Assembly (NCBI GenBank): GCA_020629635.1
Contig: JAHDCX010000021.1
Location: forward strand, 1 to 53,527
Length of the DNA stretch: 53,527 nt
Source of the DNA: Acidimicrobiales bacterium
GTDB lineage: Bacteria; Actinomycetota; Acidimicrobiia; Acidimicrobiales; SHLQ01
Direction of reading: 5' to 3'
Below, piece by piece: positions 42,231 through 50,981 of the stretch. A program made the position numbers and the translations under genes. The notes under the pieces are model-generated. The model ran no database searches and was not told the origin of the DNA. It was given only the letters and a program-made list of their open reading frames with translations. Positions within the stretch are counted from its first letter, which is position 1, and every line of letters starts with the position of its first letter.

Positions 42231-44468
42231 TCAGATTCTTTCGAGAGGCGCCCAGCTGAGCAGGAGCTGCTTCTCGCCGGCGCCGGGGAAGCGCACCCGC
42301 GCCTCGGCCTTCTCGCCAGCGCCCGAGATGTCGATGATCACCCCTTCGCCAAACTTGGCGTGTCGGACGTCGTCGCCGACCTTCAGCCCGAGTTCGTGGG
42401 AGCCTGTCGTTTGGGCCCCACGACCACCCGAGGTCGATCCCGAGCGGTTGATGGCGGCATCGACCATCGCCTCGCGGCTCGCAATTCGTCGAGCCTCTCG
42501 ATCCTCGCCGCTCCATCCACCTGAGCCAAAGCTCGCCGAGCGGCGACGGGCGCGACTGCCCTCGGCATCGACGACAAGTTCGTCGGGGATCTCGTCGAGA
42601 AACCGGCTCGGTGGGTTGTACTGAGTGGTGCCGTGCAACATCCGGCTCCATGCGTGTGAGATGTGGAGGCGTTCCATCGCCCGGGTGATGCCGACGTAGG
42701 CGAGCCGACGCTCCTCCTCGAGCTCTCGTGGCTCGCCCAACGAGCGCATATGCGGAAAGACTCCGTCCTCGAGGCCAATCATGAACACGATCGGAAACTC
42801 GAGCCCCTTCGCCGAATGCAACGTCATCAAAATGACCTGGGATTCGTCGTCGTTGAGGTCGTCGGTGTCCGCGACGAGTGAGATCTGTTCGAGATACTCC
42901 TCTGCGGTATCGAAATCCTCTGCGCCACCCACAAGTTCGGCGAGGTTCTCGATCCGACCCTCGGCCTCGATCGAGCGCTCCTCTTCGAGCTCGGCGAGGT
43001 ACCCGCTGCGATCGAGCAGGACCCGCAACAACTCATCAGGCCGCTCCCCCGCCTCGTGCAGCTCGGCGACCTGGTCCACCAACGCGAGGAACTCGTCGAT
43101 GCCCTTGGGCGCGCGACCGGAGATCCCGACCTCGTCGTGGTGCCGCAACGCATCGATGAACGGCACACCGTTGACGGCCGCCCACTGGTCGAGCTTGGCG
43201 ACGCTCGAGTCACCGACGCCGCGCTTGGGCGTGTTCAGCACCCGCTTGACCGACACTTCGTCGACCGGGTTGACGACCGCTTTCAGATAGGCGAGCGCGT
43301 CCTTCACCTCGCGCCGGTCGTAGAAGCGTGTGCCGCCGACGACCTTGTACGGGATGTTGACCCGAACGAGGTACTCCTCGAGCGCACGACTCTGCGCGTT
43401 GGTCCGGTAGAAGACCGCCATGTCTCCCCAGCGATGCAATCCCCCCTCGTGGTAGCGGGCGAGCTCGTGGGCAACCCATTGGGCCTCGTCGGTCTCGTCG
43501 TCGGCGAAGTAGCGCAGGATCTTCTCGCCGTCGCCGGATTCGGTCCACAGCTCTTTCGGCTTGCGGCCCTCGTTGTTCTCGATGACCGCGTTGGCGGCGG
43601 ACAGCACGGTTTGCGTGGAGCGGTAGTTCTGCTCGAGGAGAACAACGGTGGCGTCGGGGAAGGTGTGTTCGAACTCGAGAATGTTGCGAATGTCCGCGCC
43701 GCGGAATCGGTAGATCGACTGATCGCCGTCACCCACCACACACACTTGTCGGTGATCCTCCGCCAACATGGTCACCATCGCGTTCTGCACCGCGTTCGTG
43801 TCTTGATACTCGTCGACGAGGACGTGCTTGAACCGGCGGCGATAGTGATCGAGCACATCGGGATGCCGCTGGAAGAGCTCGACCGTGTTGAACAACAGAT
43901 CGTCGAAATCCATGGCGCCTGCTGTCCGGAGACGCTTCTGGTACTCGGTGAACACCTCGGCGATCTTGCGCTCGAAGATCGTCGATGCCTCGGCGGCGAA
44001 CGCGTCCGGACCGCGGTGATCGTTCTTCGCTGCACTGATCGTGGCGTGAACCGTGCGGGGCGGAAACTTTTTCGAGTCGATGTTGAGATCACGGATGACG
44101 TACCCGGTGAGGCGAACCGCGTCCGCCTGGTCATAGATCGTGAACGACGACGGGAAACCGAGCCGCTCACCATCCCGCCGCAGAATTCGCACGCACGCCG
44201 AGTGGAACGTCGAAACCCACATCTTCTCGGCAACCGGGCCGACGAGCGCACCCACGCGGGTCTTCATCTCGTTGGCGGCCTTGTTCGTGAACGTGATTGC
44301 CAGGATCTCGAAGGGCGACACCCCACGTTCCATGACCAGGTGCGCGATTCGGTGTGTCAGCACGCGGGTCTTGCCAGACCCGGCTCCCGCGATGATCAGG
44401 AGGGGCCCGGCCTCATGCAACACGGCGTCCTCTTGGGCAGGATTGAGGCCGTCGATCAGCGTGGACAT
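42231..44468 (-). CDS. pcrA: ATP-dependent DNA helicase PcrA/UvrD
   Basis: 745 residues with all superfamily-1 motifs in order: IIAGAGSGKTRVLTHRI (I), FEILAITFTNKAANEMK (Ia), VDEYQDTN (II), VGDGDQSIYRFRGADI (III), LLEQNYRST (IV), TLHSAKGLEFP (V) and AYVGITRA (VI). The C-terminal VGDDVRHAKFGEGVIIDI is the Tudor-like RNA-polymerase-binding region found in PcrA/UvrD. It works in repair and removal of stalled replication or transcription complexes. A TATCGT -10-like box lies 7 bases before the ATG. Confidence 0.97.
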   Translation of the reverse strand: MSTLIDGLNPAQEDAVLHEAGPLLIIAGAGSGKTRVLTHRIAHLVMERGVSPFEILAITFTNKAANEMKTRVGALVGPVAEKMWVSTFHSACVRILRRDGERLGFPSSFTIYDQADAVRLTGYVIRDLNIDSKKFPPRTVHATISAAKNDHRGPDAFAAEASTIFERKIAEVFTEYQKRLRTAGAMDFDDLLFNTVELFQRHPDVLDHYRRRFKHVLVDEYQDTNAVQNAMVTMLAEDHRQVCVVGDGDQSIYRFRGADIRNILEFEHTFPDATVVLLEQNYRSTQTVLSAANAVIENNEGRKPKELWTESGDGEKILRYFADDETDEAQWVAHELARYHEGGLHRWGDMAVFYRTNAQSRALEEYLVRVNIPYKVVGGTRFYDRREVKDALAYLKAVVNPVDEVSVKRVLNTPKRGVGDSSVAKLDQWAAVNGVPFIDALRHHDEVGISGRAPKGIDEFLALVDQVAELHEAGERPDELLRVLLDRSGYLAELEEERSIEAEGRIENLAELVGGAEDFDTAEEYLEQISLVADTDDLNDDESQVILMTLHSAKGLEFPIVFMIGLEDGVFPHMRSLGEPRELEEERRLAYVGITRAMERLHISHAWSRMLHGTTQYNPPSRFLDEIPDELVVDAEGSRARRRSASFGSGGWSGEDREARRIASREAMVDAAINRSGSTSGGRGAQTTGSHELGLKVGDDVRHAKFGEGVIIDISGAGEKAEARVRFPGAGEKQLLLSWAPLERI

Positions 44469-44475
44469 CGCCGCA

Positions 44476-44481
44476 ACGATA
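44476..44481 (-). promoter_or_regulatory. Possible leaderless -10 box of pcrA
   Basis: TATCGT on the minus strand is 7 bases before the pcrA ATG. No ribosome site is seen in the same stretch. Confidence 0.4.
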
Positions 44482-44530
44482 ACCGAACGAATGATCGATC
44501 ACCCGAGCCCGGGTGGCGAATCAGCGACGG

Positions 44531-44548
44531 GCTGAGAAAATGCTCAGC
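44531..44548 (-). terminator. Small hairpin at the end of the sigma/anti-sigma transcript
   Basis: GCTGAG-AAAATG-CTCAGC overlaps the stop of the putative anti-sigma gene. The stem is short, so termination is a guess. Confidence 0.35.
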
Positions 44549-45935
44549 GGCTCGCCCGAATCCACACGAGTCCGCCGCTTGTGTCGGCGAGCAGAATCGC
44601 CTCACCCGGTCGGGCGGCGAGCAGTTCGACTCGAGCGCCGGGCTCGAGGTCGAGCGCCACCTGGTCCGACGTCTGCCCATCGGCGAGCATCACCGTCGAC
44701 GCCCCGGAGGCCGTCCCAAGGAAGCCGACTTCTCCCCCGGACGACGCGACGGCCTCAACTGCGGCGTCGCCGAGATCGAGTCGAGCCCACGTCTCACCGC
44801 CGTCGGTGGAGGTCGCGGACCAACTCATGCCGCCGATGTCGCCGGGACCACCGGCGAGCACGAGCGTGTCACCGTTGGTGGTCAGGGACATGACTCGGCC
44901 CGTCTCGAGATCGTCGTCGAGCATCGACAGCTCGTTCTCCTGCCATTCGCGTCCGTCGGTCGACACGAACAACGACGCACCCGAGAGGCCGGACCCGGCG
45001 GCGACGAACCCGTCGCTGGCCGGCACCACACCGACAACGCCTCTCGCCGTCTCGATGCGACCCAGCGCTTCGTAGGGGCCCCCGAGCGGACCGCCCCAGA
45101 CCATCGGCGACGAACCATCGCCGATCACGACCACCGAATCGTCGGACACCGTCACGTCGATCGGCACATCCGTCCCGGCTGGGAGCGAGGGCGTCACCGC
45201 CCAAGAGAACAGGTCGGCGCTCGTGGCCACGAAGTGGAACATGGTCTGGGCATCCACGTCGAACGACGAGACCAGCGCCACGAACGCTCCCGCCTGGGTT
45301 TCACGCACCACCGAAATCGTGGCACCAGCGGGTAGGCCGGACACTGAAGCGTCCTCCCACGCCAAGCCGTCATCGGAGCGCAGGCCGATCATTCGCACGC
45401 CCGACGACCCGCCGAAGCTGGACGCAATGGCCCGCCACTCGCCGTCGACCGCGGCGACGTGCACGCCCGATCCGCCGCCGAAGGCAACCTCAGAAGCCCG
45501 AGTCTCGACCGTCATGGCCTCCCCGGCCTGAAGGCTGCCGTTGTTCTCGACGACGACCGTCGACGTCGGCTCGGCCGACTCGACGTCGGGACCGGGGTCG
45601 GGGTCTCCGGTCGCCTCATCCTCGGTCTCGGTGGGTTCCTCGGCAGGAGCCTCCGGGGACACCTCGACGTCGGTATCCGCAGAATCGTCGTCCGTTGCCT
45701 CCGCTACGGGCACATCGTCGGCAGCCGTCACCACGTCGCTCGGCTCATCACCGATCGAGAGCACGCCGACCGCAACCACCACCGCCATCGCCATGACGGC
45801 GCCAGACGTCGCGATCCGGTTCCGGGCACGACGTCGCCCGACGGTCTGCTGCATCTCCTCGAACGACGGGGCCGACCCGACCGAACGCGGCGCAAGCCCA
45901 TCCAAGGCATCACGAAGTTCCTGTGGCGATTCCAT
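44544..45935 (-). CDS. Membrane protein with cytoplasmic N-terminus and BNR-like beta-propeller, putative anti-sigma factor
   Basis: 463 residues. The first 45 residues (MESPQELRDALDGLAPRSV and FEEMQQTVGRRRARNR) are cytoplasmic, then one membrane helix (VMAMAVVVAVGVLSIG), an acidic Asp/Glu/Pro linker of about 60 residues and an extracytoplasmic domain. It contains Asp-box-like repeats (SDDGLAWEDASV, STDGREWQENEL, STDGGETWARLD) as in sialidase or Ycf48-type propellers. AAGGAG lies 8 bases before ATG 45935, 2 bp after the sigma stop. The layout and coupling suggest the membrane partner of the sigma factor. The zinc-binding HxxxCxxC motif of ZAS anti-sigmas is absent. Confidence 0.7.
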   Translation of the reverse strand: MESPQELRDALDGLAPRSVGSAPSFEEMQQTVGRRRARNRIATSGAVMAMAVVVAVGVLSIGDEPSDVVTAADDVPVAEATDDDSADTDVEVSPEAPAEEPTETEDEATGDPDPGPDVESAEPTSTVVVENNGSLQAGEAMTVETRASEVAFGGGSGVHVAAVDGEWRAIASSFGGSSGVRMIGLRSDDGLAWEDASVSGLPAGATISVVRETQAGAFVALVSSFDVDAQTMFHFVATSADLFSWAVTPSLPAGTDVPIDVTVSDDSVVVIGDGSSPMVWGGPLGGPYEALGRIETARGVVGVVPASDGFVAAGSGLSGASLFVSTDGREWQENELSMLDDDLETGRVMSLTTNGDTLVLAGGPGDIGGMSWSATSTDGGETWARLDLGDAAVEAVASSGGEVGFLGTASGASTVMLADGQTSDQVALDLEPGARVELLAARPGEAILLADTSGGLVWIRASR

Positions 45936-45937
45936 GA

Positions 45938-46417
45938 TCAACGCTCCTTCTGCGAATTCATCCGTCGACGGCACTCCTCGAGCGCCCGATGCGTGCGACT
46001 TTTCACGGTTCCTGGCGAGATCTCGAGCACGTCTGCGACCGTTTCGATCGACCAGTCCAGTTGGTAGCGGAGCACCAGGATCGTCCGCAGGTCCTCGGGC
46101 AGCGACGTGAGCGCCCGCTGGAGATCGGTCAAGGGCTCGGCCGCGTCGACGTGCTCGTCGCGAGCCACAGACGGAGCGAAGCGACGATCACGACGCAGTC
46201 GCCGGAACCGCGAGGTCGCATGGTTGCGAGCCGTCCGGAAGATCCACGCCTGAGGCCGCTCGAAGTCACCAACCACATGCCACCGATGCAGGGCGCGAAC
46301 GAAGGCCTCATCGACCGACTCCTGTGCCAGGTCGACGTCGCCTGTCGATATCGCCAATGCCCGAATCATCTCGTCGCGATGGCCACGCCAGATCGTTTGA
46401 AAGTCCTGCGCTCCCAT
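45938..46417 (-). CDS. ECF-type sigma factor (SigE/SigK-like)
   Basis: 159 residues. Region 2 reads DVDLAQESVDEAFVRALHRW and FERPQAWIFRTARNHA; region 4 reads LPEDLRTILVLRYQLDWS and ADVLEISPGTVKSRTHRAL. It directs RNA polymerase to a stress or surface regulon. ATG 46417 has a GGAGGG 3-9 bases upstream; the longer frame runs into the repeat region. The partner anti-sigma-like gene follows directly. Confidence 0.93.
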   Translation of the reverse strand: MGAQDFQTIWRGHRDEMIRALAISTGDVDLAQESVDEAFVRALHRWHVVGDFERPQAWIFRTARNHATSRFRRLRRDRRFAPSVARDEHVDAAEPLTDLQRALTSLPEDLRTILVLRYQLDWSIETVADVLEISPGTVKSRTHRALEECRRRMNSQKER

Positions 46418-46467
46418 CGCCCTCCAAGCCTTCCACGCCTGAGCGGCCCAAAAGGTTCTGTGTTTTT

Positions 46468-46531
46468 GCCGCACGGCTCGCAACAGGCTCGCACTGCGGA
46501 ACGCCCGAGGCCCCAACCGCACCGACCGGCA
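46468..46531. repeat. 64-bp direct repeat, copy 1
   Basis: The sequence from GCCGCACGGCTCGCAACAGG to ACCGCACCGACCGGCA recurs exactly 88 bp downstream. It lies in the 220-bp intergenic region between the sigma factor and the LLM gene. Confidence 0.9.
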
Positions 46532-46555
46532 CAGCCGGACCGGCGCTACGTCTTC

Positions 46556-46619
46556 GCCGCACGGCTCGCAACAGGCTCGCACTGCGGAACGCCCGAGGCC
46601 CCAACCGCACCGACCGGCA
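46556..46619. repeat. 64-bp direct repeat, copy 2
   Basis: An exact second copy, ending 19 bp before the LLM gene's ATG. The 24 bases between the copies are different. Confidence 0.9.
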
Positions 46620-46625
46620 GCACCG

Positions 46626-46631
46626 TAAGGT
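46626..46631 (+). promoter_or_regulatory. -10 box of a leaderless promoter for the LLM gene
   Basis: TAAGGT is followed by 6 bases and the ATG at 46638, the same spacing as at 32931 and 51642. Confidence 0.5.
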
Positions 46632-46637
46632 TTTGGG

Positions 46638-47564
46638 ATGGCTCATCCTTTTCGATTCAGTGCATCACTCGGCGGACTCCCCCTCGATGCGATGGTGTCG
46701 ACCGCGCAACGCGCCGAGGCGCTCGGATACGCCACCGTGACCCTGCCCGATCATCTGGACGATCAGCCGGCGCCGCTCATCGGTCTCACCGCCGTCGCCA
46801 TGCACACGACATCGATCACCTTGCTTCCGCTCGTGCTCGCCAACGACTACCGGCACCCCGCCGTTCTCGCCAAGGAGCTCGCCACGCTCGACCGGCTCTC
46901 CAACGGCCGGCTCGAGTTCGGCATCGGCGCCGGCTGGATGACCACCGACTACGAACACTCCGGAATCACCCACGACGGTCCAGGCACTCGGATTCGGCGG
47001 CTGCGCGAAGCCGTCGACGTGCTGACCCCCCTGCTCGCTGGCGAAGCGGTCGATCACGACGGCGAGTTCTACGCCGTGCATGGGGCCATGGGCGAACCAC
47101 GTCCGTCGACTGGACGGTTGCCGCTCCTGCTCGCCGGCGGCAAGGAGAAGATGTTGACCCTCGCAGGCGAGAAGGCCGACATCGTCGGTATCAACCCCGG
47201 CCTGACGGCTGGCGTCATCGATGAGCGGGCTGGACGTGATGCGACCCTGCAACAAACCGACCGCAAGCTCGAGTGGGTTCGCAATGGTGCTGGAGCGCGC
47301 TTCGATCGCATCGAGCTGCAGACCCGAGTCCACATGGTCGTGATCAGCGACGACCGTGAGACGACGGCCGCCGAGCTCGGCCCGCTGCTCGGCCTGACCG
47401 GCGAAGAGACGCTCGCTTCCCCCCATGCCCTGATCGGGACCACCGACCAGATCGCTGAAGAAATCCAGGGCTGGCGTGACCGCTGGGGCATCTCGTTCGT
47501 CTCGATCAACGGCGACCAACTCGAGGAATTCGCTCCAGTCGTCGAGGCGCTCGCCGGGACATGA
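46638..47564 (+). CDS. LLM-class F420-dependent oxidoreductase
   Basis: 308 residues. The luciferase-like TIM barrel shows FRFSASLGG, AEALGYATVTLPDHLDDQ, TLDRLSNGRLEFGIGAGWM and PLLLAGGKEKML. It resembles the actinobacterial F420-dependent subgroup (TIGR03621-like, MSMEG_2516). The reaction is a hydride transfer between F420 and an unknown substrate. It is coupled to the HIT gene by ATGA. Confidence 0.88.
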   Translation: MAHPFRFSASLGGLPLDAMVSTAQRAEALGYATVTLPDHLDDQPAPLIGLTAVAMHTTSITLLPLVLANDYRHPAVLAKELATLDRLSNGRLEFGIGAGWMTTDYEHSGITHDGPGTRIRRLREAVDVLTPLLAGEAVDHDGEFYAVHGAMGEPRPSTGRLPLLLAGGKEKMLTLAGEKADIVGINPGLTAGVIDERAGRDATLQQTDRKLEWVRNGAGARFDRIELQTRVHMVVISDDRETTAAELGPLLGLTGEETLASPHALIGTTDQIAEEIQGWRDRWGISFVSINGDQLEEFAPVVEALAGT

Positions 47565-47977
47565 AGAGCTGCGTCTTCTGCGCCATCGTCAGCGGAACGC
47601 TCGCCGCGCATGTGGTGTTCGAGGACGATGACGTCGTTGCGTTCCTCGATACCTCACCGCTCTTCGTCGGCCACACACTCGTCGTCCCTCGCGATCACCA
47701 CGAAACCCTCGCCGACCTCCCTCCCGAGTTGATCCAACCGCTCTTCTGTCGAGCCCAGCGCCTCTCGGCCGCGATGGTCGGCTTCGGGGCCCAAGGCAGT
47801 TTCGTGGCCATGAACAACACCGTCAGCCAGTCCGTGCCCCACCTTCACGTTCACGTGGTGCCCCGCACGAAGGGTGATGGACTTCGGGGGTTCTTCTGGC
47901 CACGCACCCGCTACGACGACGACGAGCACATGGCCTCGACAGCACGCCGCCTCGGCGAGATCTACGAATCGACCTGA
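47561..47977 (+). CDS. HIT-family nucleotide hydrolase
   Basis: 138 residues. CVFCAIVSG at the N-terminus has paired Cys that may bind zinc, and the catalytic HIT motif is PHLHVHVVPR with His-x-His-x-His. The family hydrolyses dinucleotides or nucleoside phosphoramidates. ATG 47561 overlaps the LLM stop (ATGA). The end overlaps hemD by 16 bp. Confidence 0.93.
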   Translation: MKSCVFCAIVSGTLAAHVVFEDDDVVAFLDTSPLFVGHTLVVPRDHHETLADLPPELIQPLFCRAQRLSAAMVGFGAQGSFVAMNNTVSQSVPHLHVHVVPRTKGDGLRGFFWPRTRYDDDEHMASTARRLGEIYEST

Positions 47978-48705
47978 TCGAGCGCTGTCAGGGTTGCCTC
48001 GGCCACCCCGTCGACCGTCGGTGCCCGGGCAGTGACGACGGTGAAGCCTCGCTCGGTCGCCGCACGCGCCGTCGTCGGGCCGAAGGCAACGGCCAACCCG
48101 GGATCAGCTCCTCGATGATGGAACCAACGATCCACCGCGCTCGGAGACGCAAAGATCACCGCGTCGAGGACCCCCGCAGCAACGACGTCGGCCGCAGCTG
48201 AAGCTGGCTCGATGTTTCGGTAGGTCACGACCCGTTCGACTCGAACGCCCGCAGCCACCAGTGCGTCGTGGACGTCGGGCAACCCCGACTCCGCCTGCGC
48301 GATGAGCACGCGAGTACGTCGCTCATCGATCACCTCGAGGAGACGCTTGGCCAGATCGACCGCCGTCGGAGGATCCGCAACCAGGTCCACGGCGCGCCCT
48401 CGCTCCTCGAAGACCGCAGCGGTTCGAGACCCGACCACACCGACATTGACGTCATCCGCGACGAGATCAACGACGGCCCGCGCACCATTCGGCGACAACA
48501 CGATGAGCCAATCATCTGACTCGAGTGCCTCGATCGAATCGACCAACTCCTCGCCGCCATCTCGCGGTGGAACGATGTCGATCAGCGGCACGCCGACCGC
48601 ATCGAGACCGCAACCAATCAAGGCGTCGAGGAGTTCTGCGGCGTCGATCGCCGTCCTCGTCACGGCGACTCTCGCACGCCTCCGGCCGGCAGCCTCGCCG
48701 ATCAC
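47962..48705 (-). CDS. hemD: Uroporphyrinogen-III synthase
   Basis: 247 residues. The two-lobed fold shows VAVTRTAIDAAELLDALI, WLIVLSPNGARAV, RVLIAQAESGLPDVHDALV, RVERVVTYRN and DAVIFASPSAVDRWF, the usual HemD marks despite its low conservation. It closes the hydroxymethylbilane ring. The GTG start overlaps the hemC stop (GTGA), so it is coupled. It is the last gene of the haem operon. Confidence 0.92.
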   Translation of the reverse strand: MIGEAAGRRRARVAVTRTAIDAAELLDALIGCGLDAVGVPLIDIVPPRDGGEELVDSIEALESDDWLIVLSPNGARAVVDLVADDVNVGVVGSRTAAVFEERGRAVDLVADPPTAVDLAKRLLEVIDERRTRVLIAQAESGLPDVHDALVAAGVRVERVVTYRNIEPASAAADVVAAGVLDAVIFASPSAVDRWFHHRGADPGLAVAFGPTTARAATERGFTVVTARAPTVDGVAEATLTALDQVDS

Positions 48706-49586
48706 CCCAGCCGACTTCGCAGCATGCGAGCGACGGCTGCCCCGAGCGCCGGTCCGGCCGGTCCATCCAGCTCAACACGATGCACCCGACCGGCGTCGTC
48801 CGCGAGGACGCCTCGACAGCGCATCTCGCCGCGATCGTTGGGCGACGCGTGCGCTCCGGCCGGAAGGTCGCAGTCGCCGCCGAGCTCCATCAAGAAGCCC
48901 CGTTCGGTGTCGAGTTGGCGCCGGCTGGGTGCATCTTCGATCCGCCCCAACAGCTCGAGCAGTTCGTGGTCGTCGGCTCGACACTCGACCGCCAGGGCCC
49001 CCTGCCCGACCTGCGGTACCACGACCACCGGATCGAGGGGATCGACGATCGACGGCGACCGCCCGAGCCGGTCCAACGCGGCCTCCGCCATCACGATGGC
49101 ATCGAGCGACGCAGACGAGGAGCTCGCGTCGAGGAGAGCCAGACGGGTGTCGATGTTTCCGCGGATCTCGACAAACCGAAGATCCGGGCGGCGGTCCGCC
49201 AACTGGACCCGACGGCGCACCGAGCCGGTGCCGACCGTCGCTTCGGGCGGCAAGGTCGCCAGCGTCGACCCAACGAGCATGTCGCGCGCAGAACCACGCG
49301 CCGGAACTGCAGCAATGACGAGTCCGTCCGGGGTCTCCGCAGGCAAGTCCTTCGCCGAATGCACCGCGAGATCCGCTCGGCCGTCCAGCACCGCCGCCTG
49401 GACCTCCTTGACGAAAACGCCCTTGCCGCCGATGGCGTGGATCGGCGTCGTCACGTCCCGGTCGCCCATCGTCGACACGATCACGTCCTCAACCGGAGAA
49501 GACGCATGCTCCGCCAACAGTCGGGCGATGTGGGCGGTCTGCCACCGCGCAAGAGCGCTCCCGCGCGTTGCGGCCCGAATCGTCAC
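48702..49586 (-). CDS. hemC: Porphobilinogen deaminase (hydroxymethylbilane synthase)
   Basis: 294 residues. RAATRGSALARWQTAHI begins the protein; GGKGVFVKEVQAAVLDGRAD, AVHSAKDLPAE and GTGSVRRRVQL follow. The dipyrromethane-cofactor Cys lies in FLMELGGDCDLPAGAHA. It assembles four porphobilinogens. The start lies 1 bp after the hemA stop, and the end is coupled to hemD. Confidence 0.97.
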   Translation of the reverse strand: MTIRAATRGSALARWQTAHIARLLAEHASSPVEDVIVSTMGDRDVTTPIHAIGGKGVFVKEVQAAVLDGRADLAVHSAKDLPAETPDGLVIAAVPARGSARDMLVGSTLATLPPEATVGTGSVRRRVQLADRRPDLRFVEIRGNIDTRLALLDASSSSASLDAIVMAEAALDRLGRSPSIVDPLDPVVVVPQVGQGALAVECRADDHELLELLGRIEDAPSRRQLDTERGFLMELGGDCDLPAGAHASPNDRGEMRCRGVLADDAGRVHRVELDGPAGPALGAAVARMLRSRLG

Positions 49587-49587
49587 G

Positions 49588-50868
49588 TCAGTACTCGTCT
49601 GGGGCGACCTCGGAGGAGTCCAGGTCGAAGAGCTCGCTCAACGAGGAAGCGAGCCGTTCACCCCGAATCGTGCCCGCAGCGTCCTTGAGCTCCGTCGTGG
49701 GCCGGTGCAGGAGTTTGTTGAGAACCCGGCGGGTCGCCGCATCCACCTGAGCGAGCGTGTCGTCGTCGAGCTGGGCTCCGAGACGTTCGACCTCGGCGAC
49801 TCGCATCTGTTCCATCTCTTGTCGGAATGACGCCACGAGCGGCTCGACGAGTCGATGTGCGGAGGCGGCCTTGAAGCGGGAGACCTCTTCGTCGATGAGC
49901 TGACGGACCGCAGCGATCTCCGCACGTCGTTCGTTGCGACCGACCTCGGCGAAGGCGGTCAGATCTTCCATGTCGAGCAGCGTCACGCCGTCGATGTCCG
50001 CCGCATCGGGATCGACGTCGCGAGGGACGGCAATGTCGACGATCAGCAGTGGACGTTGCGATCGATGGGCCATCACCTCGGCGAGCGCGCCTGCCCCGAC
50101 CATGAGGTCGTTGGCCCCCGTGGACGTCAGGAGCACGTCGACCTGTTCGAGCATCGTCGGCAGTTCGTCGAGCGACGCCACTCGCCCTCCGACACGGTCG
50201 GCAAGCTCGGCGGCTCGCTCGGCCGTGCGGTTGGCAATCACCACGTCGCGTGCGCCCCCGTCGCGCAGGGCAACGGTCATTCGTTCGCTCATTTCGCCGG
50301 CACCGAGAACCCCGATGGTGCGTCCGTCGAGTGTGCCGAGCCGCTCTGTCGCCATGGCGACTGCTGCTCGCGACACCGAGGTGATGTTGCGGGCAATGCC
50401 AGTGTTCGCCCGGACCTTCCGGCCCGTCGTGCACGATGCAGTGAAGAGATCGGTGAGGGTCACGCCGACTGTGTCGGCCTCGGCCGCGTCGTCGTAGGCC
50501 CGGCGCACCTGGCCGAGAATCTCCGTCTCGCCGAGCACCGCCGAATCGAGTCCGCAGGTCACGCCGAAGAGGTGTCGGGCGGCGTCCTCGTCGTGATGGG
50601 CGTAGAGGTGCTCTGAGAAGTCGTTGGGCTCGAGGCCGCCGTGGCGCGCGAGTGCGTCACGGATGTCGCCGAACGCCGGGTGAAAGCGTTCGACGTTGGC
50701 GTACACCTCGGTGCGGTTGCACGTGGAGAGTACGACTGCCTCGGAAACGTCCGGTGAAGACAGGAGATCGTCCAGCACCTTCTGGACCTCCGAAGAGGCG
50801 ATCGTCAACTGTTCGAAGGTCCCGAGCGGAACCGAACGCTGATTGACTCCGATGACGACTACTGACAT
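49588..50868 (-). CDS. hemA: Glutamyl-tRNA reductase
   Basis: 426 residues. VLSTCNRTEVYA carries the catalytic Cys, GLDSAVLGETEILGQVR and ARNITSVSRAAV are family blocks, and VLGAGEMSERM is the NADPH motif. It is the first step of C5-pathway tetrapyrrole synthesis. A GAAGG lies 3-7 bases before the ATG. Downstream of rex, it is probably controlled by redox state as in other actinobacteria. Confidence 0.97.
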   Translation of the reverse strand: MSVVVIGVNQRSVPLGTFEQLTIASSEVQKVLDDLLSSPDVSEAVVLSTCNRTEVYANVERFHPAFGDIRDALARHGGLEPNDFSEHLYAHHDEDAARHLFGVTCGLDSAVLGETEILGQVRRAYDDAAEADTVGVTLTDLFTASCTTGRKVRANTGIARNITSVSRAAVAMATERLGTLDGRTIGVLGAGEMSERMTVALRDGGARDVVIANRTAERAAELADRVGGRVASLDELPTMLEQVDVLLTSTGANDLMVGAGALAEVMAHRSQRPLLIVDIAVPRDVDPDAADIDGVTLLDMEDLTAFAEVGRNERRAEIAAVRQLIDEEVSRFKAASAHRLVEPLVASFRQEMEQMRVAEVERLGAQLDDDTLAQVDAATRRVLNKLLHRPTTELKDAAGTIRGERLASSLSELFDLDSSEVAPDEY

Positions 50869-50939
50869 TGCCCTTCAGTCTGTCTGCACTCTGGCGAACG
50901 CACACCGCCCATTGTCGATGTTTCGGTAAGAACCCTGCC

Positions 50940-50955
50940 AAGTCCCACGGGACTT
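50940..50955. promoter_or_regulatory. 16-bp palindrome between rex and hemA
   Basis: AAGTCCC-AC-GGGACTT, a perfect inverted repeat in the 113-bp gap. It may be an operator or a short hairpin. It is unlike the Rex box (TTGTGA...TCACAA). Confidence 0.45.
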
Positions 50956-50981
50956 CCGCGCTATGACGTTGTTCACGCGGG

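Noticed and set aside
43056-45335. 759-codon open frame on the plus strand across pcrA and the anti-sigma-like gene
   Set aside because: Same reason: it crosses two real genes on the opposite strand and shows no domain.
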